Of a stretch of DNA of 64,000 nt, positions 1-8,853 are shown piece after piece (position 1 is the first letter of the stretch; the number at the start of each line of letters is the position of its first letter). A program made the position numbers and the translations under genes. The stretch is from Mesorhizobium sp. NZP2077 (GTDB lineage: Bacteria; Pseudomonadota; Alphaproteobacteria; Rhizobiales; Rhizobiaceae), in assembly GCF_013170805.1 (NCBI RefSeq), contig NZ_CP051293.1, positions 5,710,001 to 5,774,000 on the forward strand, in the 5' to 3' direction. The notes beneath the pieces were generated by a model. That model saw only the letters and a list, made by a program, of their open reading frames with translations, ran no database searches and was not told where the DNA came from.

Positions 1-1842
1 GGATGCGCCTTTGGCGCTGTCGGGATCGAGCCGGAGCGTGCCGCCCAATTCCTGGGCGATCTCCTGCGAGATCACCAGTCCGAGGCCGAGCCCCTTCTCC
101 TTGGTGGTCTGGAACGGCATGAACAGATTGCCGGCCGCTTCCGCGCCAAGGCCAGGGCCATTGTCACGCACCGAGATCAACACCCGGTCGTCGCGCTCGG
201 CGAGTTCGATCTCGATGCGGGGATCGGATTGGTCCTTCATGGCGTCGAGCGCGTTCTGCAGCAGGTTGACGAGGATCTGCTCCAGCCGGATGCGGCTCGC
301 CATGACCATCGGCGAGGCGCTGCCGCGCGGCTTGACGATGGTGACGCCGGAATCACGGATGCGGCCGGAGAGCAGCGACAGTGCGCCGTCGATCGCCTCG
401 CGCACCGGCAAAGGCGAGGCCGCAACGCCTGGCCGGCGGGCGAAGGTGCGCAAGGTGCTGGTGATGGCGCCGATGCGTTCGGTCATCGAGACGATCGAGG
501 TCAGATTGCCGCTTGCCGGTTCGGTCTTGCCGGTTTCGAGAAAGCGTCCGGCATTCTCGGCATAGGTGCGGATGGCGGCGACCGGCTGGTTGATCTCATG
601 GGCCACGCCGGCGGCGATCTGGCCGAGGATGGAAAGCCGGTTGGCCTGGGCGAGATCGTCGCGCAGCCGACGGACCTTGGCTTCGGCGCTCTCACGTTCG
701 GCGATTTCGCCGGCAAGTGCGGTGTTGGATCGGGTCAGTTCCGCCGTTCGCGTCGATACCCGGCTTTCCAGTTCGGCGTTCATGCGCGCCAGCGCTTCCT
801 GCCGCAGCCGGCGTGTGCGGCGGCGCCTTGTCAGCACATAGGCGAGCAAGCCCGTCAGCAGCAGCCCGAGCAGCGTGGTCAGCCGTGCCGTGTTGGCGGC
901 TGACGACAGAGCGGCGTCGGCAGGCGTCAGCAGCCAGAGACGCCAGCCGGGGACCGCACCAGGCAGGTCCTGCACCACCTCGACGAACTGGCGCGGCTTA
1001 CCCGAGCTGTCGATCGTGGCCAAGCCATCGCCGGCGCTGCGTCGGGTCGGCAAGGGTTCGAAGGCGGCGTCCGTCAATTGCAGCTGCTCATGGGCGGCGG
1101 CGGCATCTTGGGCCGAGAGTGGCGCCAGCGCGTGAAAGCGCCATTCAGGCTGGCTGGTGGCCAGCACAACACCGCGTTCGTCGGTGACGAAAACGAGAAA
1201 GCCGCTGGAGCGCCAATTGGTTTCGACACCGTCGAGTTCGACCTTCAGCACCGCGACGCCCAGCGGCTTGCCGTTATCGTCGACGCGGCTCGAAAGATAG
1301 AGGCCCGGCCGGCCGCTGATCGTGCCGAGGCCATACTGGCTGGCGGAACCCTTCGCCATGGCCTCGTTGAAATAGTGGCGAAAATTATAGTCGATGCCGA
1401 CAAAGCTCGTCGGCTCGCCGGCATTGCTGGCCGATATCGCGATGCCCGCAGTGTCGATGACATAGATGGCGGATGCCGAGGCGTCGCCGGCGATCGCCTT
1501 GAGCTTGTCGTTGAGGGCCGCTTCCTGCATCTTGCCGGCCCGGCGCAGCGCCCCGCGCACGGCATCGTCGCGGGCCAGCACCAAGGGAACCAGGCGCTGC
1601 TTTTCGATCTCGCCGGTCAGCGTTCCCGCCGCCAGCGGCAAAGCGGCGAGCGCCGTGTCGCGCAGATTATCGGCCGCCTGGCCGGCAGCGATGCGCCCGG
1701 CAATGGCGATCGCGCCGGCCAGGATCGCAAGCGCGATGACGACGACAAGCCAACGGCCGTCGCGCAGCCGGCCTACCGCCTCACGCAGCAGTTCGCGACC
1801 GGCAAACCCTGCGGGACCGCTATCGGTGCTTGCTTGCGGCGT
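1..1842 (-). CDS. dctB: DctB-like C4-dicarboxylate sensor histidine kinase (3' end cut by window edge)
   Basis: Reading leftward, one open frame runs from just below a TAG at 1858-1860 to base 1, where it leaves the window. It encodes a basic N-terminus, a membrane segment (LVVVVIALAILAGAIAIAG), a periplasmic sensor region with the motif FVGIDYNFRHYF, a second membrane segment near 930-850, a coiled coil, the phospho-acceptor motif AHEINQPVAAI and the ATP-lid motif DNGPGLG. This is the DctB layout. Known role: it senses C4-dicarboxylates and phosphorylates DctD to switch on dctA, which lies divergent here. No in-frame ATG, GTG or TTG precedes the first membrane segment. An ACG at 1840-1842 follows the Shine-Dalgarno-like AAAGGGAGAGG and is my chosen start. 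The kinase C-terminus and any dctD lie outside the window. Confidence 0.9.
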
Positions 1843-1880
1843 CTGCCTCTCCCTTTGCTAGCGGCTTAGCGGTCACTCTA

Positions 1881-1927
1881 ATGCGAAATTCCGCCCAAGC
1901 AAACTTTCCGCGTGCGGAAATCCGCAC
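1881..1927 (+). promoter_or_regulatory. Tandem DctD-like upstream activator sites
   Basis: GTGCGGAAATCCGCAC at 1912-1927 has 7-bp perfect inverted arms. ATGCGAAATTCCGCCC at 1881-1896 is an imperfect copy about 31 bp upstream, so both lie on the same helix face. TTTCCGC/GCGGAAA at 1905-1920 overlaps the first site. The sites lie about 65-110 bp upstream of the -24/-12 promoter of dctA, as expected for a sigma-54 activator such as DctD. The assignment rests on position and on my recollection of the rhizobial DctD site. Confidence 0.7.
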
Positions 1928-1957
1928 AAACCTCGACCAAAGGCCGCTGAAGAATGC

Positions 1958-1977
1958 CCGGAATCCCGGGATTCCGG
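1958..1977. promoter_or_regulatory. 20-bp perfect palindrome between activator sites and dctA promoter
   Basis: CCGGAATCCCGGGATTCCGG is a perfect 10+10 palindrome. It ends 13 bp upstream of the sigma-54 promoter and lies between that promoter and the DctD-like sites. It could bind a separate regulator or affect DNA looping. Its function is not known to me. Confidence 0.5.
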
Positions 1978-1990
1978 TCTTTCCTCGATC

Positions 1991-2006
1991 TGGCACAGCG
2001 CTTGCA
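1991..2006 (+). promoter_or_regulatory. Sigma-54 (-24/-12) promoter of dctA
   Basis: TGGCACAGCGCTTGCA matches the RpoN consensus TGGCAC-N5-TTGCW, with GG and GC at the conserved spacing. It lies 89 bp upstream of the dctA ATG and points toward it. This fits DctB/DctD-controlled expression of dctA. Confidence 0.92.
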
Positions 2007-2094
2007 AAACTCCTTCCAGCGGCGGGCGACCGGAACGCCGCGATGGGAGAAGTCACGCAGGGCGGGTTCCGTCCATCCGGCAAGGGAGAGATCG

Positions 2095-3423
2095 ATGCAC
2101 ATCGCAGACCAATCAGGCGCGCCAGCCGCGCAGCGCAAGCCCCTCTATGCCCAACTCTATGTGCAGGTGCTGGTGGCGATCACCATCGGCATCCTGCTCG
2201 GCCATTACTATCCGTCTGTCGGCGAGAGCATGAAGCCGCTCGGCGACGCCTTCATCAAGCTGGTCAAAATGATCATTGCGCCGGTGATCTTCCTGACGGT
2301 CGCGACCGGCATCGCCGGCATGAGCGACCTGCAGAAGGTCGGCCGAGTCGCCGGCAAGGCGATGCTCTACTTTCTCACCTTCTCGACGCTGGCGCTCATC
2401 ATCGGCCTCATCGTCGCCAATGTCGTGCAGCCCGGCGCCGGCTTCAACATCGACCCGGCGACGCTCGATGCCTCGACCGTCAACACCTATGCCGCGAAGG
2501 CGCATGACCAGTCGGTCACCGGCTTCCTCATGAACATCATCCCCGGCACGATCGTCGGCGCCTTCGCCGATGGCGACATCCTGCAGGTGCTCTTCTTCTC
2601 GGTGCTGTTCGGCATCGCGCTGGCGCTGGTCGGCGACAGGGGCGCACCGGTGCTCAACTTCCTGCAGGCGCTGATGGCGCCGATGTTCAAGCTGGTCAGC
2701 GTGCTGATGAAGGCAGCCCCCATCGGCGCTTTCGGCGCCATGGCCTTCACCATCGGCAAGTACGGCATCGGCTCGGTCATCAACCTCGCCATGCTGGTCG
2801 GCACCTTCTACGCCACGTCATTTCTGTTCGTGTTCGTCGTGCTGGGTGCCGTCTGCCGCTACAACGGCTTCTCCATCCTGTCGCTGCTGCGCTACATCAA
2901 GGAAGAGCTGCTTTTGGTGCTGGGCACCTCCTCGTCGGAAGCCGCCCTGCCGTCGCTGATGGAAAAGATGGAAAAGGCCGGCGCCAAGCGTTCGGTGGTC
3001 GGCCTGGTCATTCCGACCGGCTATTCCTTCAACCTCGACGGCACCAACATCTACATGACGCTGGCGGCGCTGTTCATCGCCCAGGCGACCAACATCCATC
3101 TGTCGATCGGCGACCAGATCCTGCTGCTGCTGGTGGCGATGCTCTCGTCCAAGGGCGCCGCGGGCATCACCGGAGCCGGCTTCATCACGCTCGCCGCGAC
3201 GCTTTCGGTCGTGCCCTCGGTGCCGGTCGCCGGCATGGCGCTGATCCTCGGTGTCGACCGCTTCATGTCGGAGTGCCGGGCGCTGACCAACTTCATCGGC
3301 AACGCCGTCGCCACGCTGGTGGTCGCGCGCTGGGAAGGCGAGCTCGACGAGGCCAAGCTGGCGAGAGCCCTGGCAGGAACGGCCCACGACAGCCTGCCGG
3401 CGGATGTCGTTCCCGCCGAGTAA
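2095..3423 (+). CDS. dctA: C4-dicarboxylate transport protein DctA
   Basis: A 442-residue inner-membrane symporter of the DAACS/SLC1 fold, which imports succinate, fumarate and malate with cations. Diagnostic motifs are the N-terminal [20 protein letters not shown], the serine-rich re-entrant loop [17 protein letters not shown], the substrate-site segment [13 protein letters not shown], and [21 protein letters not shown] near the C-terminus. Length and motifs match rhizobial DctA. The ATG at 2095 follows AAGGGAGAG at 2081-2089. Open frame continues upstream but includes the promoter, so longer starts are unlikely. DctA is the uptake route for the dicarboxylates that fuel symbiotic nitrogen fixation in rhizobia (known of the family). 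Confidence 0.97.
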   Translation: MHIADQSGAPAAQRKPLYAQLYVQVLVAITIGILLGHYYPSVGESMKPLGDAFIKLVKMIIAPVIFLTVATGIAGMSDLQKVGRVAGKAMLYFLTFSTLALIIGLIVANVVQPGAGFNIDPATLDASTVNTYAAKAHDQSVTGFLMNIIPGTIVGAFADGDILQVLFFSVLFGIALALVGDRGAPVLNFLQALMAPMFKLVSVLMKAAPIGAFGAMAFTIGKYGIGSVINLAMLVGTFYATSFLFVFVVLGAVCRYNGFSILSLLRYIKEELLLVLGTSSSEAALPSLMEKMEKAGAKRSVVGLVIPTGYSFNLDGTNIYMTLAALFIAQATNIHLSIGDQILLLLVAMLSSKGAAGITGAGFITLAATLSVVPSVPVAGMALILGVDRFMSECRALTNFIGNAVATLVVARWEGELDEAKLARALAGTAHDSLPADVVPAE

Positions 3424-3449
3424 TCCGCGCGGTCGCATGGCAATGCAAA

Positions 3450-3485
3450 TGGCCGGAGGCAGCGATGCCTCCGGCCACTTTTTTA
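3450..3485 (+). terminator. Rho-independent terminator of dctA
   Basis: A perfect 12-bp stem (3450-3461 with 3466-3477) closes the loop GCGA and is followed by CTTTTTT. It lies 27 bp after the dctA stop and before the convergent ROK kinase gene. Leftward transcripts would form the same hairpin but have no clear U-tract. Confidence 0.92.
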
Positions 3486-3495
3486 CCTTGACGTG

Positions 3496-4515
3496 TCAGC
3501 CGTTGAAATCCCTCCGTGCTTCCGGGAACGTGCTTGGACCCACAGGCATGCGAGCCGCCAAGCTGCCATCGTCGAACAGGACAAGGCTGGCGGCGCCGAC
3601 CAGCCCGGCATGGCGGCCGAGCTGGGCCTGGACCACCGGCACATCTCGATAGGCGCGCATGGCGCGTTGCCGGATGGTCGCCTCGATGACCGGATGCATC
3701 AGGTCGAGGCCATTGGCGATGCCGCCGCCGACGACCAGCACGTCGGGCGAATAGAGATGCAGCAGATTGGTGAAGCCGACGCCCAGCCAGCGCGCCTCCT
3801 CCTCGAGCAGGGCCAGAGCGAGGTCGTCCTGCAGCCGCGCGGCCTCGACCACGTGGCGCCCCGTGACCTCGCCATTGGCCGAGAGGCGGCGCAGTGTCGA
3901 GCCGTCGAAGGCTGACGTGGCGGCATTGGCGCGGCGGCCAAGTGCCGTGCCCGAGGCGATGGCCTCGAAACAGCCGACGACGCCGCAGACGCAGCGCTCG
4001 CCCTCATTGGTGATGGTCATATGGCCGATCTCGGCGGCCAGCCCACGGCGGCCATGCAGGATGCGTCCGTCGGCAACGACTCCTCCGCCAATGCCGGTGG
4101 AAACCGTGACGAAGACCAGCGAGCGGGCGCCATGGCCGGCGCCGAAGCGCCATTCGCCAAGGGCAGCCGCGTTGGCGTCGTTTTCCAGCCGCACCGGCAG
4201 GCCGAGCCGCCGTTCGAGGATGTCGGCCAGCGGCACATCCTGCCAGCCGGCAAGCGTCGGCGGCCCGACGGCGATGCCGGCCAGCGGATCGAGCGGCCCC
4301 GGCGCGCCGACACCGACGCCGACAATGGCAAGCCCCGGCGCTTCGGCATGAACGGTCGCGGCCAAAGCCTCGATCTGGCCGATCACCACGTCGGGCCCGG
4401 CCTGCGCCTGTGTCGGCACCGCGGCGAAGGCCAGGATCTTGCCGTCACGGTCGACCAGCGCGGCACGAAGCTCGGTGCCGCCAAGATCGATCGCAAGGGC
4501 GACTTCAGTGGTCAT
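3496..4515 (-). CDS. ROK-family sugar kinase
   Basis: A 339-residue ROK protein, probably a cytoplasmic ATP-dependent hexose or amino-sugar kinase. It has the N-terminal phosphate-binding motif DLGGTELRA (residues 10-18), the catalytic Asp in ENDAN (Asp113), the glycine-rich STGIGGG, and the zinc-site signature with His165 and CVCGVVGCFE (Cys175, 177, 182). There is no N-terminal helix-turn-helix, so it is an enzyme rather than a ROK repressor. It is the last gene of the long leftward sugar operon and overlaps the epimerase gene by 4 bp. The substrate cannot be read from sequence; glucose, fructose, allose or N-acetylmannosamine are possible. Confidence 0.88.
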   Translation of the reverse strand: MTTEVALAIDLGGTELRAALVDRDGKILAFAAVPTQAQAGPDVVIGQIEALAATVHAEAPGLAIVGVGVGAPGPLDPLAGIAVGPPTLAGWQDVPLADILERRLGLPVRLENDANAAALGEWRFGAGHGARSLVFVTVSTGIGGGVVADGRILHGRRGLAAEIGHMTITNEGERCVCGVVGCFEAIASGTALGRRANAATSAFDGSTLRRLSANGEVTGRHVVEAARLQDDLALALLEEEARWLGVGFTNLLHLYSPDVLVVGGGIANGLDLMHPVIEATIRQRAMRAYRDVPVVQAQLGRHAGLVGAASLVLFDDGSLAARMPVGPSTFPEARRDFNG

Positions 4516-5234
4516 GCGGCAACCTTCAGCCCATGCAGCCAGCCGATGCGACCGGCGAGATCCTTGTCGCCAAAGGCGAGCGAACCGAGAACAACGGTTT
4601 CGGCGCCGGCGGCACGCAGCAACGGCACGGTCTCGTGGCGGATGCCGCCATCGGCTGCAAGCACGACGGCGTCCTCGCGACCGGCCTTTCTCAGGATCGC
4701 ACGGGTGGCGCCCAGCCTGTCGCAGGCCTTCACCGACAGGCTCCGGCCCTTGACCCCGATCGCGGTTCCAAGAAGCGTGACGAAGGCGACCTCGGAAACG
4801 AAAGGTGTCACCGCCTCGACGGGCGTCTCCAACCTGAGCACGATTCCGGCCTCGGCGCCGAGTTCACGAGCCAGCCGCACGGCGCGCAATCCCGCTTCCC
4901 CGTTTTCGGCATGGATGCTGATCATGTCGGCGCCGGCCTCGATGAACTGGCGCGTCTGCGCCTCGACGATTCCAGCATCGACCATCAGGTGGACATGGAT
5001 GGGTTTGGCCGTCAGCCCGGCTATGCGGGCGACGAGATCGGGGAAGAACAGGAAGGACGGCGCGAAATGGCCATCCGCGACATCGATGTGATGCAGATCG
5101 ACATGAGGTTCGATACGCCTCAAATCGCTCTCAAAATTGGCGAGATTGGCCGACCAGAGCGAAAATTCGGCGATCAAGCGATCGCGCGGCAATGCGGCGA
5201 TGGCGGCGGGGCCTGACAGGGGCTTTGAAGTCAT
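4512..5234 (-). CDS. Ribulose-phosphate/allulose-6-phosphate 3-epimerase-like protein
   Basis: A 240-residue TIM-barrel protein of the Rpe family. Family metal-ligand positions are visible: HHIDVADGHFAPS (His49, Asp51), VHLMV (His82) and the late LAADGGI (Asp). The N-terminus differs from housekeeping Rpe (FSLWSANLANFESDLRRIEP), and the protein is longer than typical Rpe (about 220 residues). Together with the adjacent ROK kinase this suggests a dedicated ketose-phosphate epimerase such as an allulose-6-phosphate type rather than the pentose-phosphate enzyme. It overlaps both neighbours by 4 bp, so translation is probably coupled. Confidence 0.82.
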   Translation of the reverse strand: MTSKPLSGPAAIAALPRDRLIAEFSLWSANLANFESDLRRIEPHVDLHHIDVADGHFAPSFLFFPDLVARIAGLTAKPIHVHLMVDAGIVEAQTRQFIEAGADMISIHAENGEAGLRAVRLARELGAEAGIVLRLETPVEAVTPFVSEVAFVTLLGTAIGVKGRSLSVKACDRLGATRAILRKAGREDAVVLAADGGIRHETVPLLRAAGAETVVLGSLAFGDKDLAGRIGWLHGLKVAA

Positions 5235-6064
5235 GATTGTTCCTGATTGTTGAAATGTCTGTCGAGAAAGCCGCCGATGGCGGCGCGGATTTCGGCGAAA
5301 TGACGATCCTTGTCTGAGGCTTTCGGCATCACCTCGGCGAAGGCGGCGTCGGGGATGGTCTCGGCCAGGTCGCGCGCGGTCGCCAGGGGATGGACGAGAT
5401 CGATGCCGCTGCCGATGACCAGCGTGGGTATTGCGAGGCGGGCAGCTTCCGCCCGCGTCACGCCGGGTCCGTCGGCTGCGATCGCCTGCATCACCTCGGC
5501 GAAGACGGTGGCGTTTTCACGCGCGAAGAAACCGAGCAGCGAGGCGAGATTGTCCGGCGCTTCGCTGCGAAAGCGGGCTGATGTCGCGGACGAAGCGAAG
5601 GCGTCGCGCGCCGCAGCCAGCGGAAGCCGGCGGATGAGTTCGGCCACTTCGACATAGGGGCGCATGTTCTGCGGCGCTGCATCGAAGGCCCAGGCAGGGC
5701 GCACCAGCACCAAACCATGCACACGGTCCGGGTGGCGAGCCGCGAGGTGCAGCGCGATCGCCGCGCCCATGGAAATGCCGCCGGCAACGAAGCGGTCGAG
5801 GCCGGCCGCATCGGCGGCGGCCAGCACGTCGTCGGCGAACATCGCAATCGAAAACGGACGCTTGCTGCCGGCACCGGAACCGCCCTGCGCGCGGCATTCC
5901 ACCGTCAGCCGGCGGTATGACGCGCTGTCTGGAAAATTCTGCGCCACCTGGGCGGCATCGCCGCCGAGACCATGCTGGAAGATAACGGGAACCCTGCCCT
6001 GACCGGTGTCGAAGACACGAAGGGCGGCATCATCGCGCAGCAGGATCGTTGGCCCCGCACTCAT
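5231..6064 (-). CDS. Alpha/beta-fold hydrolase
   Basis: A 277-residue alpha/beta hydrolase. It has the oxyanion HGLGG motif (residues 31-35), the nucleophile elbow GGISMGAA (Ser98), a late Asp candidate in IGSGIDLVHP and a C-terminal His (KDRHFAE). Similarity to 3-oxoadipate enol-lactonase-type enzymes suggests a lactone or ester substrate. In an operon that also encodes a Gfo/Idh/MocA dehydrogenase, hydrolysis of an aldonolactone is a reasonable guess but is not shown by sequence. It overlaps genes on both sides by 4 bp. No signal peptide is seen, so it is probably cytoplasmic. Confidence 0.82.
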   Translation of the reverse strand: MSAGPTILLRDDAALRVFDTGQGRVPVIFQHGLGGDAAQVAQNFPDSASYRRLTVECRAQGGSGAGSKRPFSIAMFADDVLAAADAAGLDRFVAGGISMGAAIALHLAARHPDRVHGLVLVRPAWAFDAAPQNMRPYVEVAELIRRLPLAAARDAFASSATSARFRSEAPDNLASLLGFFARENATVFAEVMQAIAADGPGVTRAEAARLAIPTLVIGSGIDLVHPLATARDLAETIPDAAFAEVMPKASDKDRHFAEIRAAIGGFLDRHFNNQEQS

Positions 6065-6882
6065 CGGAGCAGCCCTCGCAGGAAGGCGGCAACGCCCGGA
6101 GCTTCATCGGCGGACAGCCCGTGGGTGACGAGTGCCCCATCGAAGCCTACCGCCTTTAGCCGCGCGACGAAATCAGGGAAGTCCACGATGCCTTGCCCTG
6201 ATGTGGCGAAGCGGCCGTCACCATGGCGGTCCTTGGCATGCGCCATGGCGATGTGGCCGGCGGCTTCGTCGATCGCAGCGGCGACGATCGCACGCGCCTC
6301 GTCCGGCGTCGCGTGCTCGAAAAGGTTCGCCGGATCCAGCACGATCTTGAGACGCTTAGAACCCATGTCGTCTATCAGGCGTGTCGCGTCGCTTGCCGAA
6401 GTGACGATATTGGCTTGTTCGGGCTCGATACCGAGATCGACGCCGGCCTCCTCGGCCAGCGCCAGCGCCTTCTCCATCTCAACGGCCATGTCTGACCAGG
6501 CGGCCGGGGTCGTGTTGTCGGGATGAAATGCCCATTGATCGGCGGCATTGCGCGAGCCGGTGCAGAGCGTGACCAGCGGGATGCCGAGGGCTGCCGCCAT
6601 CTCGATGACGACGGCGAGACGGCGAAGACCGTAATCGCGCACCGCCTTGTCGGGATGCGCCATGTTGTAGGTGCCCGACAGAGCAGCGAGCGAAACACCA
6701 GACGATCGCGCGGCGGCACGGATGTCTAGAATGGCTGTATCTGGCACGGCATCCGGCATCGACGGCAGGCCGGCGCAGGCGGGATTGAACTGCGTCGTCT
6801 CATAGCCGGCCTGTTTCACCGCAGCCAGCACCGCGGCCGGTTCGGTGCCCGAAAAAGTCTTGGCGAAGATGCCCAGACGCAT
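6061..6882 (-). CDS. Sugar phosphate isomerase/epimerase (TIM barrel, AP-endonuclease 2 family)
   Basis: A 273-residue xylose-isomerase-like TIM barrel. Candidate metal and active-site motifs are LGIEPEQAN (Glu), IVLDPANLFE (Asp) and MAHAKDRHGDGRF (His, Asp), with a C-terminal glycine-rich strand. Known relatives isomerise or epimerise ketoses, inosose or hydroxypyruvate, and some dehydrate inosose. It is one of two such proteins in this operon (the other at 7970-8791) and is clearly divergent from it, so the two probably act on different intermediates. Its start overlaps the stop of the dehydrogenase gene by one base (TGATG). Confidence 0.85.
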   Translation of the reverse strand: MRLGIFAKTFSGTEPAAVLAAVKQAGYETTQFNPACAGLPSMPDAVPDTAILDIRAAARSSGVSLAALSGTYNMAHPDKAVRDYGLRRLAVVIEMAAALGIPLVTLCTGSRNAADQWAFHPDNTTPAAWSDMAVEMEKALALAEEAGVDLGIEPEQANIVTSASDATRLIDDMGSKRLKIVLDPANLFEHATPDEARAIVAAAIDEAAGHIAMAHAKDRHGDGRFATSGQGIVDFPDFVARLKAVGFDGALVTHGLSADEAPGVAAFLRGLLR

Positions 6883-7958
6883 CAGACCGCACCCGAAACC
6901 GAGGTTAGCTCAACACGCTCACCGGTCTCGACGGAGCGGGCAATCGCGACCATGGCGCGGATCGACGCGATGCCGTCCTCGACATTGGCGCCGCGCATCG
7001 GCGTGCCGTTCAGCACCGTGTCGGCAAGGCCTTCCAACTGGCGGCGGAAGAAATGGCCGTCGGCCCCGAGCGGTTTGCGCGAGGTCGCGTCCTTCTCGTG
7101 GAAGATGTCGACTTCGCTGGCACGGAAATACCATGGGTTGAAGGTTTTTGCGATGACCGAACCGTTCTCGCCATAGAGCTGGAAGCCTTCGTGCCAGTCC
7201 ATGCGCACAGCGACGGTCAGATCGAGATGGCCGAGCGCGCCGCTGGCGAACTCGGTCTCGACGAACCAGCAATAGGCGCCGAAGCGTTCGTTGAGGCGCG
7301 CGCGAACCGCTGTGATGTCTCCGCACAGGAAACGCGCCGTGTCGACGAGATGCGAGCCGTGCGCCAGCATGAAATACTGCCGCAGGTCTGCTTTTGGATT
7401 GCCCGAAGGCTTTCTCGCCAGCTTGCTGGTGACGGGCAGCGGCTGGATGGCGTCGGTGTTGGTGTAACGGTGCGTGGAATCGCAATACCAGGCCTTCAGC
7501 GCCAGCACCTCGCCTATCTCGTCGCGGACGAAATCGCGGGCGGCTTCCAGCGCCGGATCGAAGCGCTTCATGTGGCCGACCTGCAGCACCTTGCCGGAGC
7601 GTTTCACCGCCGCGGCCAGCGCCTCGCCTTCCTCGACAGAGGTGCCGATCGGCTTTTCGCAGAGAACATGCTTGCCGGCGTCGAGCGCCTTGATCGACAT
7701 CGGCACATGATAGGCATCCGAGGTGGCGACGATCACCGCTTCCAGCTCAGGATCGGCGAGCATGGCGTCGTAGTCGGCATACATCTTTTGCGGTTCGTAG
7801 GTGGCGCCCATGCGGGCGAGCAGATCGGGCGCTGCATCGCAGATGGCGTAGAGATCGGCATTGGCGGCCTTGGTGCAGGATTGCAGATGCGCGAACTGCG
7901 CGATGGGGCCGCAGCCGAGCACGCCGACCCTGAGGCGTCTGTCTTGTTTCTTGATCAT
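6882..7958 (-). CDS. Gfo/Idh/MocA-family oxidoreductase
   Basis: A 358-residue NAD(P)-dependent sugar or inositol dehydrogenase. The Rossmann motif is VGVLGCGPIAQFAH (from residue 11), the family CEKPIGTS motif (Lys102) contributes the cofactor and active-site lysine, and HGSHLVDTARFL supplies the conserved catalytic Asp/His helix. Full length for the family. It sits between two TIM-barrel isomerases, an arrangement seen in inositol and rare-sugar catabolism. The substrate is not identifiable. The start ATG at 7958 lies 11 bp after the stop of the upstream isomerase gene. Confidence 0.9.
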   Translation of the reverse strand: MIKKQDRRLRVGVLGCGPIAQFAHLQSCTKAANADLYAICDAAPDLLARMGATYEPQKMYADYDAMLADPELEAVIVATSDAYHVPMSIKALDAGKHVLCEKPIGTSVEEGEALAAAVKRSGKVLQVGHMKRFDPALEAARDFVRDEIGEVLALKAWYCDSTHRYTNTDAIQPLPVTSKLARKPSGNPKADLRQYFMLAHGSHLVDTARFLCGDITAVRARLNERFGAYCWFVETEFASGALGHLDLTVAVRMDWHEGFQLYGENGSVIAKTFNPWYFRASEVDIFHEKDATSRKPLGADGHFFRRQLEGLADTVLNGTPMRGANVEDGIASIRAMVAIARSVETGERVELTSVSGAV

Positions 7959-7969
7959 CGTCTCGTTCT

Positions 7970-8791
7970 TCAGGCGCCGTAGCTGCGCATTGTCTGGCGG
8001 TTGGTCTTGACCGCGCCAGCGGGATCGGCGGCGGCCGTGTCGGATTCCTCTTCAAGCACCAGCCAGCCGTTGAAGTGTGGCGCAGTGCTTGCGATCTCGA
8101 TAACCGCCGGCGTGTCGCAGACGCCTTGGCCGAGCATCGCCCAAGTGCCTTTGGCATCGACATCCTTCAAATGGATGTAGCGGATGCGGTTGCGATAAGT
8201 GCGCAGCGTGTCGGGCATGTCCTTATGGCCGCGCAAGATGTGGCCGGTATCCGGCACCCAACCGACCAGATCGGGGTCGAGCAAGGCAAAGATCTTGTCG
8301 TAATCAGCGCGGTCGAACAGCAGCGTGTTGTGGTGCGAGCTCGGGTGCACCGCCACCTGGACGCCGGCCTTGCGACCAAGCTCGCCGGCCTTGTTGTAAA
8401 CCTCGGCGGCGATGGCGAACTTGTCGTCGCGCGGCCCGTCGGACACCACGGTCGCCGAGCCCATCGACACCAGCGCGCCGGGAAAGGTGGAAGCGAAATC
8501 GATCCAGCGCTTCGCCGCCTCGAGGTCGGCGCCGATCTCCTCCTTGAGCGTAAAACCGCTGTCCGAGCCGAAGGCGAAGGAAACGAGCGTCAGTCCGGAC
8601 GACTTCAGCGCGGCGGCGAACTCCGACGGCCGGTCGGCGTAGCGGCCGATCATGGTGTCGGTGATCTCGATGCCGGAATAGCCGCCATCGGCGATGGCCT
8701 TCAACAGATCGTCGGGGCCGCCGGTAAAACGGTCGCCGAGCATTTCCCAGGTAAAGGTCTGGCAGCCGACTTTGAGGTCTTTCACGTTCAT
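7970..8791 (-). CDS. Sugar phosphate isomerase/epimerase (TIM barrel)
   Basis: A 273-residue xylose-isomerase-like TIM barrel beginning MNVKDLKVGCQTFTWEM. Visible active-site segments are VAVHPSSHHNTLLFD (His), VGWVPDTGHILRGH (Asp, His) and YIHLKDVDAKGTWAMLGQG (His, Lys, Asp). The C-terminal WLVLEEESD supplies a catalytic Glu. This pattern is typical of IolE/IolI-like and ketose 3-epimerase-like enzymes. It is the first enzyme gene after the transporter permeases, 62 bp downstream of the MalG-type permease gene. The start follows GAAAGG. Confidence 0.86.
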   Translation of the reverse strand: MNVKDLKVGCQTFTWEMLGDRFTGGPDDLLKAIADGGYSGIEITDTMIGRYADRPSEFAAALKSSGLTLVSFAFGSDSGFTLKEEIGADLEAAKRWIDFASTFPGALVSMGSATVVSDGPRDDKFAIAAEVYNKAGELGRKAGVQVAVHPSSHHNTLLFDRADYDKIFALLDPDLVGWVPDTGHILRGHKDMPDTLRTYRNRIRYIHLKDVDAKGTWAMLGQGVCDTPAVIEIASTAPHFNGWLVLEEESDTAAADPAGAVKTNRQTMRSYGA

Positions 8792-8853
8792 CCTTTCAAT
8801 CCTTGATACCGCTTATTGCTTGATGCCACTCTGCGTCGCCGTGGAAGGACATC

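Noticed and set aside
11..1187. Plus-strand open frames across the left edge
   Set aside because: They lie opposite the DctB-like kinase, have no recognisable domains and show the Arg/Ala-rich composition of antisense frames in high-GC DNA.
1820..2083. Leftward open frame of 87 codons upstream of dctB
   Set aside because: It crosses the sigma-54 promoter and activator sites, has no homology that I recognise, and ends 13 bases past the kinase start in another frame.
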